Shown one piece after another: positions 34,156-45,751 of a stretch of DNA of 52,642 nt (position 1 is the first letter of the stretch; every line of letters starts with the position of its first letter). The stretch lies in the NCBI GenBank assembly GCA_000447185.1, contig KE647332.1, forward strand, positions 6,794 to 59,435, read 5' to 3'. This DNA comes from Vairimorpha apis BRL 01. Its lineage: Eukaryota > Microsporidia > Nosematidae. Position numbers and translations under genes: made by a program. The notes below the pieces were generated by a model. That model had not been told where the DNA came from and ran no database searches. It worked only from the letters and a program-made list of their open reading frames with translations.

Positions 34156-34629
34156 ATGAGCAATAAAGATAGACTTTTGACTGAACTTCAAAATATAAAA
34201 AAATCAAGAAAATACTTATTTTATGCACATCCCTCAGTAAAAACAAATATATTATCAAATTGGAATTGTGGTTTTCCTGGTCCAGATGAAGAGTTGTATA
34301 AAAATTCTTATTACACTCTTATATTTAAATTCCCTCCAACTTATCCATTTAATCCACCTACTATAATGTTTAAGAATTTTGTGTATCATCCAAATGTATA
34401 TAAAAATGGACATGTTTGTTTAGATATAATTCAAAGTAAATGGAAACCAAGTATGAATGTTATGAATATTTTGACAGCTTTACAAAGTTTTCTTGTTCAA
34501 CCCAATGTAAAAAGTCCTGCTAATGCAGAGGCAGGTTATTTATATGTCAAAGATAATAAAAAATATTGTGAAAATGTTAGATTAAATATAATAAAATATC
34601 ATACTAAGTATGATTTTGATAAGATATAA
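34156..34629 (+). CDS. UBC2: ubiquitin-conjugating enzyme E2, Rad6/Ubc2-like
   Basis: An intact 157-residue E2 core. The family landmarks are in order: helix 1 (residues 4-16), W36 and GPDEELY (42-48), YPFNPPT (63-69), the HPN motif (78-80), catalytic Cys88 in GHVCLDI, W96-x-P, the IL-x-x-LQSFL helix, P-NVKSPANAEA (about 116-127) and the C-terminal helix. Cys88 is at the same number as in yeast Rad6, and SPAN-x-EA is Rad6-like, which is why I prefer Rad6/Ubc2 over Ubc9 or Ubc4. It carries ubiquitin from the E1 to an E3 or substrate. No acidic tail is present. Confidence 0.88.
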   Translation: MSNKDRLLTELQNIKKSRKYLFYAHPSVKTNILSNWNCGFPGPDEELYKNSYYTLIFKFPPTYPFNPPTIMFKNFVYHPNVYKNGHVCLDIIQSKWKPSMNVMNILTALQSFLVQPNVKSPANAEAGYLYVKDNKKYCENVRLNIIKYHTKYDFDKI

Positions 34630-34838
34630 ATTTTACAAAAGTTTGTTAAATACTTAATCTAAAAATTTAAAATTTAAGAAATCATAATTTGATATAAAAA
34701 GTTATTATATTATTTAAATAAAATTTAAACGATTTTTAAATTATTTTTAATTGTATATGTATTAATAACATATAATGTTATATTATAAATTTTGTATTTT
34801 CTATTATTATGAATAATTGATTAAAAATAAAATTTTGA

Positions 34839-34841
34839 CCC
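34839..34841 (+). promoter_or_regulatory. CCC start-proximal signal
   Basis: CCC lies 3 nt before the ATG at 34845. Confidence 0.6.
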
Positions 34842-34844
34842 TTA

Positions 34845-35438
34845 ATGACAGAATCACAAATTGAAGATGTGCAAACAGATAATGTTAAAATAAATGAAAT
34901 ACAAAATGATATTGAAAAAACTGATAAATTGAAATTAGACAATGATAATGCATTGATTTTTAATCAGCAAAATGAAAACTTTCAAATAAATGATGATACA
35001 CTTGATATTATTTTGAATCCACATGTTTACACAATAGACGATACTCTAAAAGAACTAGAAAAATCAGTTGATGTTGATTATAAAAATACACTTATTGAAG
35101 AACTTATACTTGTTTTTTTGAAAGACGATATTTTATACTGCAAGAATATTCAAGAAAGATTTCCAAAATTGTTGGATTTATTAAAAAAAGATGAAATTTA
35201 TCATACGGCTTGCATTTTAATTTCTGATATTGTCCGACATAAACCTATAATACAAAATATTTTTTTTAAGCTTGGTATTTTTGAACTCTTAAAATTTAAG
35301 TATTATAAACCGACTGTTTCTGTCGTGTTTGGAATGTGTTATGAAAATAAAGAAATTTGGGATTATTTTTATAATAATTATTATGATGAAGAAAGAGATA
35401 AAGCAAATGAGTTAATGTGTATTCTTAAAAACGAATAA
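34845..35438 (+). CDS. armadillo-like helical protein (Fes1/HspBP1-type possible)
   Basis: An intact 197-residue protein. Residues 1-55 are acidic and Asn/Gln-rich and probably disordered. From about residue 60 come paired helices: TLIEELILVFLKD, a helix around FPKLLDLLKK, ACILISDIVRH, then IFFKLGIFELLKF and a last pair ending in ELMCILK. The pattern 'N/V-x-x-x-F-x-x-x-G-x-F-x-x-L' is that of armadillo repeats, and the size and single small domain recall Fes1/HspBP1, the Hsp70 nucleotide-exchange factors. No diagnostic residue makes this certain. It follows the E2 gene in the same direction with about 210 nt between. Confidence 0.5.
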   Translation: MTESQIEDVQTDNVKINEIQNDIEKTDKLKLDNDNALIFNQQNENFQINDDTLDIILNPHVYTIDDTLKELEKSVDVDYKNTLIEELILVFLKDDILYCKNIQERFPKLLDLLKKDEIYHTACILISDIVRHKPIIQNIFFKLGIFELLKFKYYKPTVSVVFGMCYENKEIWDYFYNNYYDEERDKANELMCILKNE

Positions 35439-35964
35439 ATTTTTATTTGAAAGCTAATGATTGGATTTGATGTTTTGTTTTTTTATTAAATAATAAATTA
35501 CTATAAAATATTATTATATATGTGAAATAATTTTGTATTAAATATTGTTAAAGTAAAATGTATCTATAAAAAAATATTTTATAGAGTATAAAACTTTATT
35601 AAATAACTTTTTATAACAATTTTCAATATAAATAATTTAATAAAAAAATTTCTTTTAGTGCAAATTTTTTGTAAGAAATTATAATTAAAATAAACTACAA
35701 ATTACATACATTAAATATAAAGTTTAATATAAAATTTTGTATTTTTGTGTAACTAACTAAATATTATTTAATGTTTAAAAATTTTTGTTTTAATGTTAAT
35801 AATGTTTGAAATAAAAAACAATAAAAGTTTTAATTTTTCTTTTGATAATAAAATTTTATAAAATTATCATGTTAAAAAAAGATTTTAATATATATTTGTT
35901 TTTGAAATAATGTTTTATTTTTGTCAATTTAGATATAATCTAACATTTATTAGCAATTAGGTTT
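35439..35964. other. A+T-rich spacer
   Basis: No supported feature. Confidence 0.45.
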
Positions 35965-36105
35965 TTAATCCTTTCTTATTAACCTTTTATTCTTTTTCTG
36001 TATCTTGTTAACCTTAACAGCATCATTTTTAGGTTTAATAAGAGCATTTTAAACACTCTAATTGTACATATAATTGTGTGATGTTAAATATTTACTTATT
36101 ACCAT
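35965..36105 (-). other. candidate remnant or split gene with Lys-rich C-terminus
   Basis: On the minus strand, the frame ending at the TAA at 35965-35967 reads NALIKPKNDAVKVNKIQKKN and then a basic end. Its mixed codons, including GTTAAGGTTAACAAG, are unlike the A/T background. Upstream in the same frame come two stops (TAA, TAG) and then an ATG at 36105 immediately followed by GTAATAAGT and, 45 nt on, TTAG. Microsporidian introns often sit right after the ATG, but removing this one leaves an in-frame TAA. I therefore record only that a small basic protein may be, or have been, encoded here. Confidence 0.25.
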
Positions 36106-36292
36106 ATTAACGAATATTATATTTATAAATATATTTTAATTTATTATGTATTAACGAACATCATTAAAAAACTTTTATAAATATTTTTTCTACTAAGTTA
36201 AAACGATACAAGCATAAGTAAAAAAATTTAAAAATGCATTTATATAATATGTGTCAGATTTTTTTAGTAAAATATTAAAAATAAACATTTAT

Positions 36293-37473
36293 TTATTGAA
36301 ATTTAGGAGGTTCATTTTTAGTTTCTCTAAACATAGATGTAATAACTATTAAAAATAAAATCATAAATAGACTGTAGAAAAAAAACATTAAGCGATCAAT
36401 ATGATTATGTAATATCTTTAAAATGCAAGAAATTATAAAAGCTGAAAACCAATTTGTAGCAATTGTTAATCTTAAAGCAGAATTTACATAATCAGGAGGA
36501 AATATTTCATTTGTAATAAACCAAGGAATTGAAGCCATTCCAATATTAAATCCAAAAAATAAATAAATAAAATAGTTAAATTAACAAAATCAAAACCCAT
36601 TATGAATGTAGAAAGTGCCATCAACACAGTACTAATAATAATCATGATTTTTCTACCAAGTTTATCTATAAATGAACAGCATATAATTGAAATTAAAGCT
36701 GAAAATGATAATGAAAGTATTGATAACAAACCAGGATTTTTAAAATCATACAAAATTTCTTCCAAAGAAAGTGATAAATGATCTATTCCACTTGCATGTT
36801 GAGCTATATGAAAACTTAATGCTAAAAATACAGATTTTTTTGCTCTAGGATCTTTAATTAATTCTTTTATAGACGAGTGTTCATGATCAAGACTTAGTGT
36901 TTTACCATTTGAAATTAATAATAATAATACTGTATGAATAACAATCAAAAATGATATAATCAAAAATATCCAAAAATAATAAACATCAGAAAACACAACA
37001 TCTAAAATTTTACCAATAACAAGTCCAAGAACAATTCCTATTGAATGAAAAGACATAAAAAACCCTCTTTCAGTTTCATAAGTTATTCCAAAAATATAAC
37101 TAGGTACAGTATAACATGTAACACCAGCAGCAAAACCAACTAAACAACGACCAGCCAATAATACAAAGCAATTTTTAGAAAGAATTGTAATAAATGAACC
37201 TACTAGGTATAAAAAATTGTTGTAAATTAATAAGTTCTTTCTTGAAATATTTTTAACTAAATATATAAATAGACTGCAGGTAAAAGCACCTAAAAAAACA
37301 ATAAACGTGAACATACTTTCAAAATAAATAAAATCTAATTTAAATTTATAACTATTATAACTTTTCTTTAATACGTCAGATAAACAACTTGAAGACGTTT
37401 GAAATAATCCGTATATAAATGAAGAAAGCGCAGCTATAACTGAATTAAAAAATATCTTTGATTTATCTTTCAT
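36293..37473 (-). CDS. MFS sugar transporter (SLC2/hexose-transporter-like), one homopolymer frameshift
   Basis: CCCC lies 2 nt before the ATG at 37473. The protein continues from the first frame into a second (ending at 36293) if the T run on the coding strand at 36554-36559 is one base longer, giving about 393 residues. Landmarks: GRCLVGFAAG (TM4 region), QHASGID in the TM7 position where sugar porters have QQ-x-SG, DKLGRK after TM8 (the GRK/D-x-x-GRR loop signature), and GMASIPWFITNEIFP across the join, matching the G-x-x-x-x-PW-x-x-x-EIFP signature of TM10. About 11-12 spans are visible. It would import hexoses from the host cell across the parasite membrane. It is slightly short for the family; the PESPR motif is not recognisable. 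Confidence 0.82.
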
Positions 37474-37479
37474 AAGGGG

Positions 37480-38220
37480 TAAGAAAAAAATTGTAAATTA
37501 ATAAATTGAAACATTTTTTGATACGAGAAAAAGGATGTAAAAATGGTTGAAGTATTATAAATGATTATTAAATGACAAATAGTCCTAAAACATTTTTATT
37601 TAAAAAATTTAGTGTCTAAATTAATAAAAAAAATAATTGATTGGTACTAAAATATCGAATTTAGAAAAATCTAATTTGAAAGGATTGTGATTTTTTAAAA
37701 AAAAATTATATGTTAGTAATTTTTAATAAAACAATAGATTAACAATAACGACTTTTTATTTTTTGTAGCAATAATAAAATTGTTAAAAATTAGAAGCAAA
37801 AAAAAGAATATATTTATTTAATTACAACAATCAAAATGTCCTGAAAATAAATTTAATAAATATTATTTTATTGTTATTTTTTGATATGATATAAAGTTTT
37901 TAATACATTTAATTATATTTTTTAAAATTATTTAAATTTTGTACTATGGTATTAATGTTTTATTTGGTTTTCAATTTCTTATAAATTTATATGAAAAATA
38001 TTGAAAAATATTATTTTATCTTATAATTAATTATATTTTGATATTTTTGTAAATATATTAATTTTATTAAATTAATAAACAATGAAATAGTAATGTATAC
38101 TTTGGTAAAATAATTACTACATTGTTTAAATTAATTGTTCAGTTTATCATTTTAATATATCATTTAATTTATGTTTTAATTTATTTTATTTTCAAGAACA
38201 ATAAAATTATAAATAGAGTT
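37480..38220. other. gene-free A+T-rich spacer
   Basis: No supported feature. Confidence 0.5.
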
Positions 38221-38221
38221 T

Positions 38222-38392
38222 AACCCCTATCGATATAACAAGCAAGAAGAGAAATGAGAAACGTCTTAATACAACACAAAAAGAGTAAATAAAAGTATTT
38301 TTAATAAAAACAAACGTGCACGAATGAAGTCTCTTGTGGAGAACTACTTAAACTTTGGAGCTTTTCCGCAAAACTTTAGCACAATACTTTAA
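38222..38392 (+). other. compositional island: candidate small basic protein or structured RNA
   Basis: AACCCC at 38220-38226 resembles a start signal. The next 165 bases have far more G and C than the flanks. An ATG at 38254 opens only 12 codons. In another frame, joined by one extra A in the run at 38277-38281, the segment reads as a strongly basic peptide (SKKRNEKR, then NKNKRARMKSLVENYLNFG) to a TAA near 38392, but this frame has no ATG. The opposite strand shows nothing clearer. A small ribosomal-type protein, a transferred fragment or a Pol III/Pol II RNA all remain possible; no family is recognised. Confidence 0.3.
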
Positions 38393-38399
38393 ATAAAAA

Positions 38400-40380
38400 T
38401 ACTACTAAAAAACAAATTTTATATTCATAAAAAATTTATGATAAGATTATTTAAATAAAATAAAAAAATATAATTACCTATAAATTATTCCATATTTATG
38501 ATGTTCATGCGAGATATTTTTATTTTTTAAATAGAAATCAATAATATAATTGTTATAATTTAATAAACATATTTTAATTTTAATTTATTAGATCATTTCT
38601 CATAGTGTTCATTATATTAATTCAAATATTATCTTATTATAATTAAAAAAATTTCTTACCTAATATTTTCTTAAAATTATGATGATAAAAATATAAATGT
38701 TATGAAAACACATAAATTATTATTTAAAATTTTTTATTTTTAATAATTTCTATAAAAATCGAAAATTTTTTTTTATTTAAATGTATTAACGTATTGAAAT
38801 ATTTATTTTGTTTATTTTTTAAATATTTTGATCAATATTATATTCTAAAATTTTGTACCTAAAGAATTTGAATATTGATAATTATAGTTATAAAAAATGT
38901 GACATTTCAGTACACATTAAACATTTGGATATTATATAAAACGGTTAAATATTTATTTTATTAAGAAAAACATATAAAAATAAATTTTTTTAACATAGAT
39001 ATTTTATATAGAATATCAAACTTAATTTATTAAAAAAAAATTTATTTTAATATAATATTGTTAAATTATATTTTCTGATAAGTAAAAAAAAATTATTTTT
39101 TTCGTATTTTTCATAGTATTTAATTTTAATTATTTATTAAACTAAAAAAATTTAAAAAATTTATTTTATATTTAATTAAATAGAAAAAAAAATTAATATA
39201 TACAGTATGGTATTTTGTTTTAAATTATAAAAAATTATTTAATTTGTATTGTAAAATATATAGTCTTTCATAATAATACTCAAGGTCTTAGATTAATTAT
39301 ATGAATAAAACTTTTCAATATATGTATTGATATAAAAAAACATAAATTAAAAATTTTATTAATACTCCTTTCAAATAATAGAATGTATTTATTTAAAGAA
39401 TTATTGTGTTTTTAATTTTTTTCATTCAATTTTTTATAAATAAATATACAAATTTTAAACGACAAGTATCAAATAAATAAATATCATAATGTATCAGTGA
39501 TTAAAATTTTTTTATTAATAATAATTTCTAAAAACAAAATAAAAACATTTTTATTTTTAATTTATTAAATTTTTTTATATTTTTATTGTATATGTATTTA
39601 TTTTTTATGTCTGAAATTTAAAAATTTTTAATAAATAGCCAAAAAAACTTTTGATATTTAATGTGTAATTTGATGGTTATTTATATTGTTAAAAAATATA
39701 AATTTAAGCAATAAATTAAAAAAAGTAAATTTATTTAAATAATTAAATAATTTTTATTTTTATATATTTTACTATAAAAAAATAAAATTTTAAAAAGAAA
39801 ATAAAATTGTATTTTAAAAGTATACTTATTTTTTTTGTTAAATTTAACCATTTTATTTGTACAAGTTTTTATTAATATTCGCTAATTTATTTGTTAAAAT
39901 TTTATAAATATAAAATATTAAAATGTACATTTTAAAACGTTTTTTTAATTGTATATATACTAAAAACATTAATATAAAATCGATATACTTATGTTCATAA
40001 TAAAATAATTGTAAATTAAATAAAACATATTTTAATTAATTATCAAAACTAAAAAAAATATTATATATTTAATTATTTTACATTGAAAATGTTTATTTAA
40101 AACCTGCTTTTTTATAATAAATTTTTAGCAATTAACATAATATAATTTTTTAAAAATTTATATTTTCAATCATAAAATAATTTTTTTAAATTATAATAAT
40201 TTATAAATTGCAACAATTAAATAATTTCATACAAAAAATTTGATTATTTTATCTTAATAATTATATTAAAATTAGATTATTAATGATTAAATTTAAAATT
40301 TTTTTATTGTGATATTATAATCAATATCTCCTTAAATTTTTTTAATTTATCATTTTCTATAAAATATTTGAAAATATATA
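38400..40380. other. gene-free A+T-rich region
   Basis: About 2 kb without any supported gene, RNA or repeat; the longest clean desert in the right half. Confidence 0.55.
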
Positions 40381-40381
40381 A

Positions 40382-40384
40382 CCC
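40382..40384 (+). promoter_or_regulatory. CCC directly before the ATG
   Basis: The CCC abuts the ATG at 40385, the tightest spacing in the window. Confidence 0.5.
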
Positions 40385-40891
40385 ATGTTTAAACTAGTTT
40401 ATATTATAGTCTCACTAATATTTATTTATTGTCAAACAGATGCAATTGAAAATACAGAAGACCCTGTATTCGAACAAGTTCAAGAACAAAATACATCAGA
40501 AAATATTTTATTTAACGATGATGATGAATATAAAACATCACAACTTAATGAAAAAAATGGACAAGTACAAACATCAGAAAATACAAATTTAAATGAATAT
40601 AATGAAAAAAATGATCAAAAATATTCTAATATTAATACAATAGATGATATAGAGTTTTTAGATACAAATAAATCTATAAATCAAGATAATTCTTCTACTG
40701 AAAATTTTGCAGAACAAATAGAAATTATAAAAGATAAAGATGATAATGACTTTGTAGTCAAATATAAAAACAATAAAGGAGATTATAAAATCAAAAAAGG
40801 AGAAGATGTTTTTGGGAATTTAAGCATTCCTAGTAATTTTAGATATTCTTTTAAAAGATGTATAAATTATAAAAAAAGAGATAATTTATAA
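40385..40891 (+). CDS. secreted acidic Asn/Gln-rich protein
   Basis: An intact 168-residue protein. Residues 1-20 form a clear signal peptide (basic residue, then LVYIIVSLIFIYC, cleavage likely after the TDA at about 20). Residues 21-120 are Glu/Asn/Gln/Asp-rich and low in complexity, with repeated TSEN stretches. The last 50 residues are Lys-rich and more ordered (VVKYKNNKGDYKIKKGED, then SFKRC). A single Cys lies near the C-terminus. No known family. It is the first of four predicted secreted proteins between 40 and 47.3 kb and could be a spore-wall or host-exported protein; this is inference from the signal peptide only. Confidence 0.65.
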   Translation: MFKLVYIIVSLIFIYCQTDAIENTEDPVFEQVQEQNTSENILFNDDDEYKTSQLNEKNGQVQTSENTNLNEYNEKNDQKYSNINTIDDIEFLDTNKSINQDNSSTENFAEQIEIIKDKDDNDFVVKYKNNKGDYKIKKGEDVFGNLSIPSNFRYSFKRCINYKKRDNL

Positions 40892-41909
40892 AAAAGTTTA
40901 AAATCATTTAATTTAATATGGAATAAATAATTTTTAAAAAAAATATTTACACTTTAATATTTTATTTTTATTAAATTTTAAAAAGAGACATCGTTTTTCT
41001 ATATTTTTTCAAAAATTTAAAAGTTTAAACTGTGTTTAAAATAAAAATAGAATTTAAAAATTTAATATTATTTAATTATTTTAATATAATTGAATTAAGT
41101 TTTTGTATTACATTTAATTTTGACGTTTTAATTTAATAAAAAAAATTTACGTATTTCTAAGTTAATTTTAAAATTTAATAAAATTTTATTAATTACAGAA
41201 CAATTTAAATTTCATTTAAGTTTTGAAATGTTTAATAATAAGAAAATATTTTTTAGATAACGTATGATAGTATTAATATTATAAAAACTAAAAAAAAATT
41301 TAAACAAAATTAATAAATTGAGCAAAAAATAAAATATTTATAATAATTTTTACATATAATATTTACATTATATTTTTAAAATTTTTACGTCAAATTTTTT
41401 AACATTAATAATATTTTTCATATGTTTTTAAAATTTATCTACATACTTAAAGAATTTAAAATAATTTATGTATAAATTAGTAATATATCGTAATAATTAT
41501 TTAATATGTTTTAAGTTAACTGTTATTTTTTTAATATAGATAAGTTTTTTTAAAATTTTAACATTTTTAAACATTAAATAAAAAAGAAAAATGTTTGTTA
41601 AGTATAATTTACGAAATTTTTTTTATAGATTTTTTAAATATTTTTATTTTAGATTTAGATCAAATTAAAAAAATTTAAAGAATGTAAATTTAAGGAAAAA
41701 TGATTGATAAAATAATCTTGATTTTTTCTAACTTTTTAATAACAAATAAAATGTTTAATTTTGAAAAATACATAATAAGCTTAAGTTGTTTTTGTGTTAA
41801 ATTAAAAAAATTACATCATTATTAAATTTAATTAAAAGATTTTGATTTAAAAATTTATTGGTCCATCAGCAATAAGATAACTATTTAAAATTATACATTT
41901 ATTAATTCT
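40892..41909. other. gene-free A+T-rich spacer
   Basis: No supported feature. Confidence 0.5.
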
Positions 41910-42272
41910 ATGTTTTCATTATTAAGTATCTTTTTAGAAGTTATAAATTGTGTAAATCATAATATTGAATCAAACCTTTTAGGATCGAATTTTTTCAATC
42001 CAGAAATAAATGAAAAGAAACAAAAATATATTCCTAAAGCTAGATTTAGAGATTTTGTAAAATATAAAGCCAATAAAATAAAAAATAATGTAAATAACAA
42101 TTTTGATAAAATTAATAAAAAAGTAAAAAATTCTTCTTTATATAAATCTACGAAAAAAAAATTTTCAAGAAAAAAGAAAGATAAAAGCGAAAAATATTTT
42201 AAAAAAATAAAAATGGATTTTCGTTATGTGGTTCGACTGCTCCAAATGAGTAAAATGAATGTAAATAAATGA
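41910..42272 (+). CDS. secreted Lys-rich basic protein
   Basis: An intact 120-residue frame. Residues 1-15 are hydrophobic and end in NCVN, consistent with a short signal peptide. From residue 35 the protein is very basic: KYIPKARFRDFVKYKANKI, then alternating Lys/Asn, then KKKFSRKKKDKSEKY. This could bind acidic surfaces or nucleic acid. No CCC signal is visible before the ATG. With little non-Lys information no family can be named, and a chance open frame is not excluded, although the composition (Arg, Val, Ser content) is better than the A/T background. Confidence 0.5.
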   Translation: MFSLLSIFLEVINCVNHNIESNLLGSNFFNPEINEKKQKYIPKARFRDFVKYKANKIKNNVNNNFDKINKKVKNSSLYKSTKKKFSRKKKDKSEKYFKKIKMDFRYVVRLLQMSKMNVNK

Positions 42273-43990
42273 TTTATTTATTTTAAAAAATTAAAACATA
42301 TAAATGTGTTATAAAAAAAATTATTATAAAAACTTTTAAAAATTTTAATTTGTTTTGAAATGTTTTATGTTTTTATTTGTAGGAAAAAACATTTATAATT
42401 TAATTTAACAACATAATTATATTTTTAAGTAATTCTAAAAAATTTAAATTTTTAATTATAATGATTAAATAAAAATTTATTTTATTTATATATAAAAAAT
42501 ATTAATTTTTATTTAAATTAAACTCTTATATTACGAACTACAATTTTTTTAGTCGTGTGTTTAATCAAATTTTTATAGTATTAAACTCTTAATTATTGTA
42601 ATGTTTGTTTTATCAAAAATAATGATTTAAGCATAAAGTTATAAAACTATATTATTTTTTTATAAAGCAATTTTATTTGAACTCAGCGTTTTTCTCATAA
42701 AAGGGTTTTTTAAATGTTAAAATGATTTGAGTTTAGATGTATGTTAATATATTACAAAAAAATATATTAAATCCTTTAGCTTAAAATTATAAATATTTTT
42801 CAATTTATCACAAAATAAATATTTTATAATATTAATATAAAAAAATACTTACAACAACATTTTTTAAAATGAATAGAAGGTTAATTTTTTTAATTGTAAT
42901 TGTAAAAATTTAAACTTATAATTAACACACTAATATAAGTTTTTAAAATGTTTAAAGGCTTTTATGTTACTGATTTTATAAATATTTTAATAATATATAC
43001 AATATTTTTTATAGCAATAAAATTTTAGATACCTAAATTATTTTTACCTCTAAAAAGTAATACTGTAAAAAAAATAAATTAAATTTAATACTTTAATTTT
43101 ATTTTTATTTCATATCTTAATAAAAAATATATATATTGTTTATTTTTAAATAAAGTATTTATATATTTAAATAATTTATATAATTGTCATAAGAAATAAT
43201 AATAAAATAAATTTTTTATTTTTATAAAAAATTAACAAATTTTAATGTATTAATTTTAAAAATACAATCAAGTATTTGAATTTAATTTTTAGAATATTTT
43301 ATAGAAATAATTTGTCTCATTTTAATAAAAAAAAGCTCACATTATTTTTAAGGAATTTTAATTAAACAATAAGATGAAAAAATTTAATTTAAAATCTATA
43401 TTTTAGATATGTTTTGAAAAAATTTCTATATTAATAATTTATAAATTTACAGCATGTAAATATTTGTAATTTAAGAATTTTTCACTGTTATAATAATCTA
43501 TGAAATTATAAAATATATATTTTTTACTTTAAAATTTGCAAAAACATTAACCGTAAATTTTAAAATATTTTTATTAATTTTGATAAGAAAAAATAATTTT
43601 TTTATAGTATAAAACAATAAATTTAAATTAACTTCAAACACAACTTTTAAAAGAAGATTATTGTAAAAAAAAATATTTTTTTTTAGATAACTTTATCTTT
43701 AAATTGTTTTATTGGATATTAAAAATTAAAACTTCAATTATTTTTTTTGATGTCATTTTTAAAAACCATTTATTTAAGGTATTTTTTAATTAAAAGGAGA
43801 AATTTTGTTTTTGAATCATATATAAAACATAATTTGTAAATTGACAATAATAATAATGCTTTAATAATAAATACCTCATAAAAATCAAATTATTAACAAA
43901 TTATTAACTAAATATCAAAAAAATTAATTAAACAAAACTCAATAGGACAAAAAAATAGGAGTTTAAAATATAAAAACAAAAAAAATTAGC
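42273..43990. other. gene-free A+T-rich region with an orphan start signal on the minus strand
   Basis: Near 42685-42705 the minus strand reads AACCCTTTTATG followed by MRKTLSSNK-like codons, then stops. It resembles a real start context but leads to only about 12 codons. Nothing else is seen. Confidence 0.35.
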
Positions 43991-43994
43991 TAAC

Positions 43995-44875
43995 ATGAAA
44001 TTCATTCCAGTATTATTATTCTCCTGCTTGGTATATTCCAAAACAGATGATAAAAATAAATCTAAATTATTTAGTTTTTTTGATTCAGGTAGCAAAGATA
44101 ATAAGTTATCAACAAATGAAAGTTCTTTAAGTGATTCAAATCTTAACGAAAATAAGAATACTTTAAAAACTTCTGAATTATTTGGATCTAAATCTAAAGA
44201 TTCTTCTACTTCCATGTTATTTGGTAGCAAGTCAGATAAAGATATAAATCTCAAAGATTCTAATGAAAAATCAACTGATCATTCTGAATTAATGGACAAG
44301 GATAGTAAATTAACTAAATATATAATTCCAAACGAAAAAAACAAAGATAAAGATTCTAAATTAATGGACAAGGATAGTAAATTAACTAAATATATAATTC
44401 CAAACGAAAAAACAAAGATAAAGATTCTAAATTAATGGACAAGGATAGTAAATTAACTAAATATATAATTCCAAACGAAAAAAACAAAGATAAAGATTCT
44501 GGACTAATGGACAAGGATAGTAAATTAACTAAATATATAATTCCAAAAGAAAAAAATTCTGATAAAAATAGTAGTTCTTTACATAAATCTCAGTTATCAG
44601 AATCAAATCTATCTGATAAATCTAAATCTACGGCTTTGGAATCAAATAAAGATAAAATTTCACCATTGAAAACATCAAACTTATTTGGTTCTAAAGCTAA
44701 AGAAGATGACGATCAAAAAAATTCTAGTAAATTGTGTTGTGGAAATTCTGATAGTGCACCTTCTGAAGATGTTTCTACTGAATCTCAAAATTCTTCTAAC
44801 TCATCAATGTCATCAAATGAAAGTGGAAGTGAAACTAGTTCGAGTAGTGAAAGTTCTGAAAAACAAACTCAGTAA
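43995..44875 (+). CDS. secreted Ser/Lys-rich repeat protein, one homopolymer frameshift inside the repeat array
   Basis: Residues 1-16 are a signal peptide (MKFIPVLLFSCLVYS). The rest is Ser/Lys/Asp/Asn-rich with LFGSKS motifs, four copies of a 24-residue unit that begins LMDKDSKLTKYIIP, and a Ser/Glu-rich tail with a CCG pair. The frame closes in copy 2 because its A run (44407-44412) has six bases where the sister copies have seven. With seven, one 293-residue protein results. Microsporidian spore-wall and polar-tube proteins can have such a secreted, repetitive, Ser/Lys-rich plan, but there is no identifiable member here. No CCC precedes the ATG. Confidence 0.65.
44289..44560 (+). repeat. 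four tandem copies of a 72-bp (24-residue) unit
   Basis: Units begin at 44289, 44361, 44432 and 44504. Spacing is 72, 71 and 72, the 71 being the missing A. Copies 1-3 are otherwise identical base for base; the last diverges at its end. Confidence 0.9.
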
Positions 44876-45740
44876 AAGTAAAATTGTTAAAATTTTATTT
44901 TAAAATTGACAAAGTTTTAAAGCATAAAATAAAACTTTTGTTCATAAAAATTTTCTTATTTTATAGATTTAAATTATTATATATATTCTATATATTGTTT
45001 TAATTTGTTTTCTTTTTTCATTGATTTCATTTTAAAACACAACACTTATGTAATGGAGTTCTTCTATCTTACCTTTACTATAAGTAGTAAGATCTTCAAG
45101 ATTAATTATTTTATAATATAAATATATATATATCAAGGTTTAATCTTATTATTTATAAATTTATACGTTGCAAATAAGTAAAAATTTCATATTGAAAAGT
45201 TTTTTTAAACGATTACATTAAATTACAAAAAAATAAATATTTAAATTTTTTTATATTATGTTATTAAATTTAAAATTACATTAAAAATTTAATTATCAAT
45301 AATACAATTTTTATATATATTGTATAAATTACAAAAAGAAATATCGAATGAATTTAATTTACTAATTAAAGCTTAAATTCAAACATTTAAGAAATTTTTC
45401 ATTAGGAATTACTTTTTTATATAACTAAGTAAATTTATAATTAAATTAGTTTATATTGATATTGAAAAATTATAATACAAAAAAATTTCATCTAATATTA
45501 TAAATGCTTAAACGATAAGTTTTATAATATTTAAAACTGTTTATACACCAATTAATATTTAAATTCAATTCGTGAGATCTTTTGTCAATATTTTGAAATT
45601 TAATAAGTTTAAATTTACAACATTCTATAATATAAATATTAATTGTTAAATTGTTTTTTAGAAGTATATAAGAATCTTTTTATATAAAAAAACATAAGTT
45701 AAATAGGAATTACTTTTATAAAATTAGTTTTTTTTAAATA
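44876..45740. other. gene-free A+T-rich spacer
   Basis: No supported feature. Confidence 0.5.
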
Positions 45741-45743
45741 ATA

Positions 45744-45747
45744 CCCC
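45744..45747 (+). promoter_or_regulatory. CCCC start-proximal signal
   Basis: CCCC lies 4 nt before the ATG at 45752. Confidence 0.6.
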
Positions 45748-45751
45748 TTTT

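Noticed and set aside
38222..38392. Calling a bacterial-type ribosomal protein S20
   Set aside because: Similarity is limited to basic residues, the frame needs a base added and has no ATG.
43928..44254. 108-residue minus-strand frame
   Set aside because: Antisense of the secreted Ser/Lys-rich gene, which has a signal peptide and repeats.
44685..44903. 72-residue frame in another plus frame
   Set aside because: Overlaps the secreted repeat protein in a wrong frame and has no start signal.
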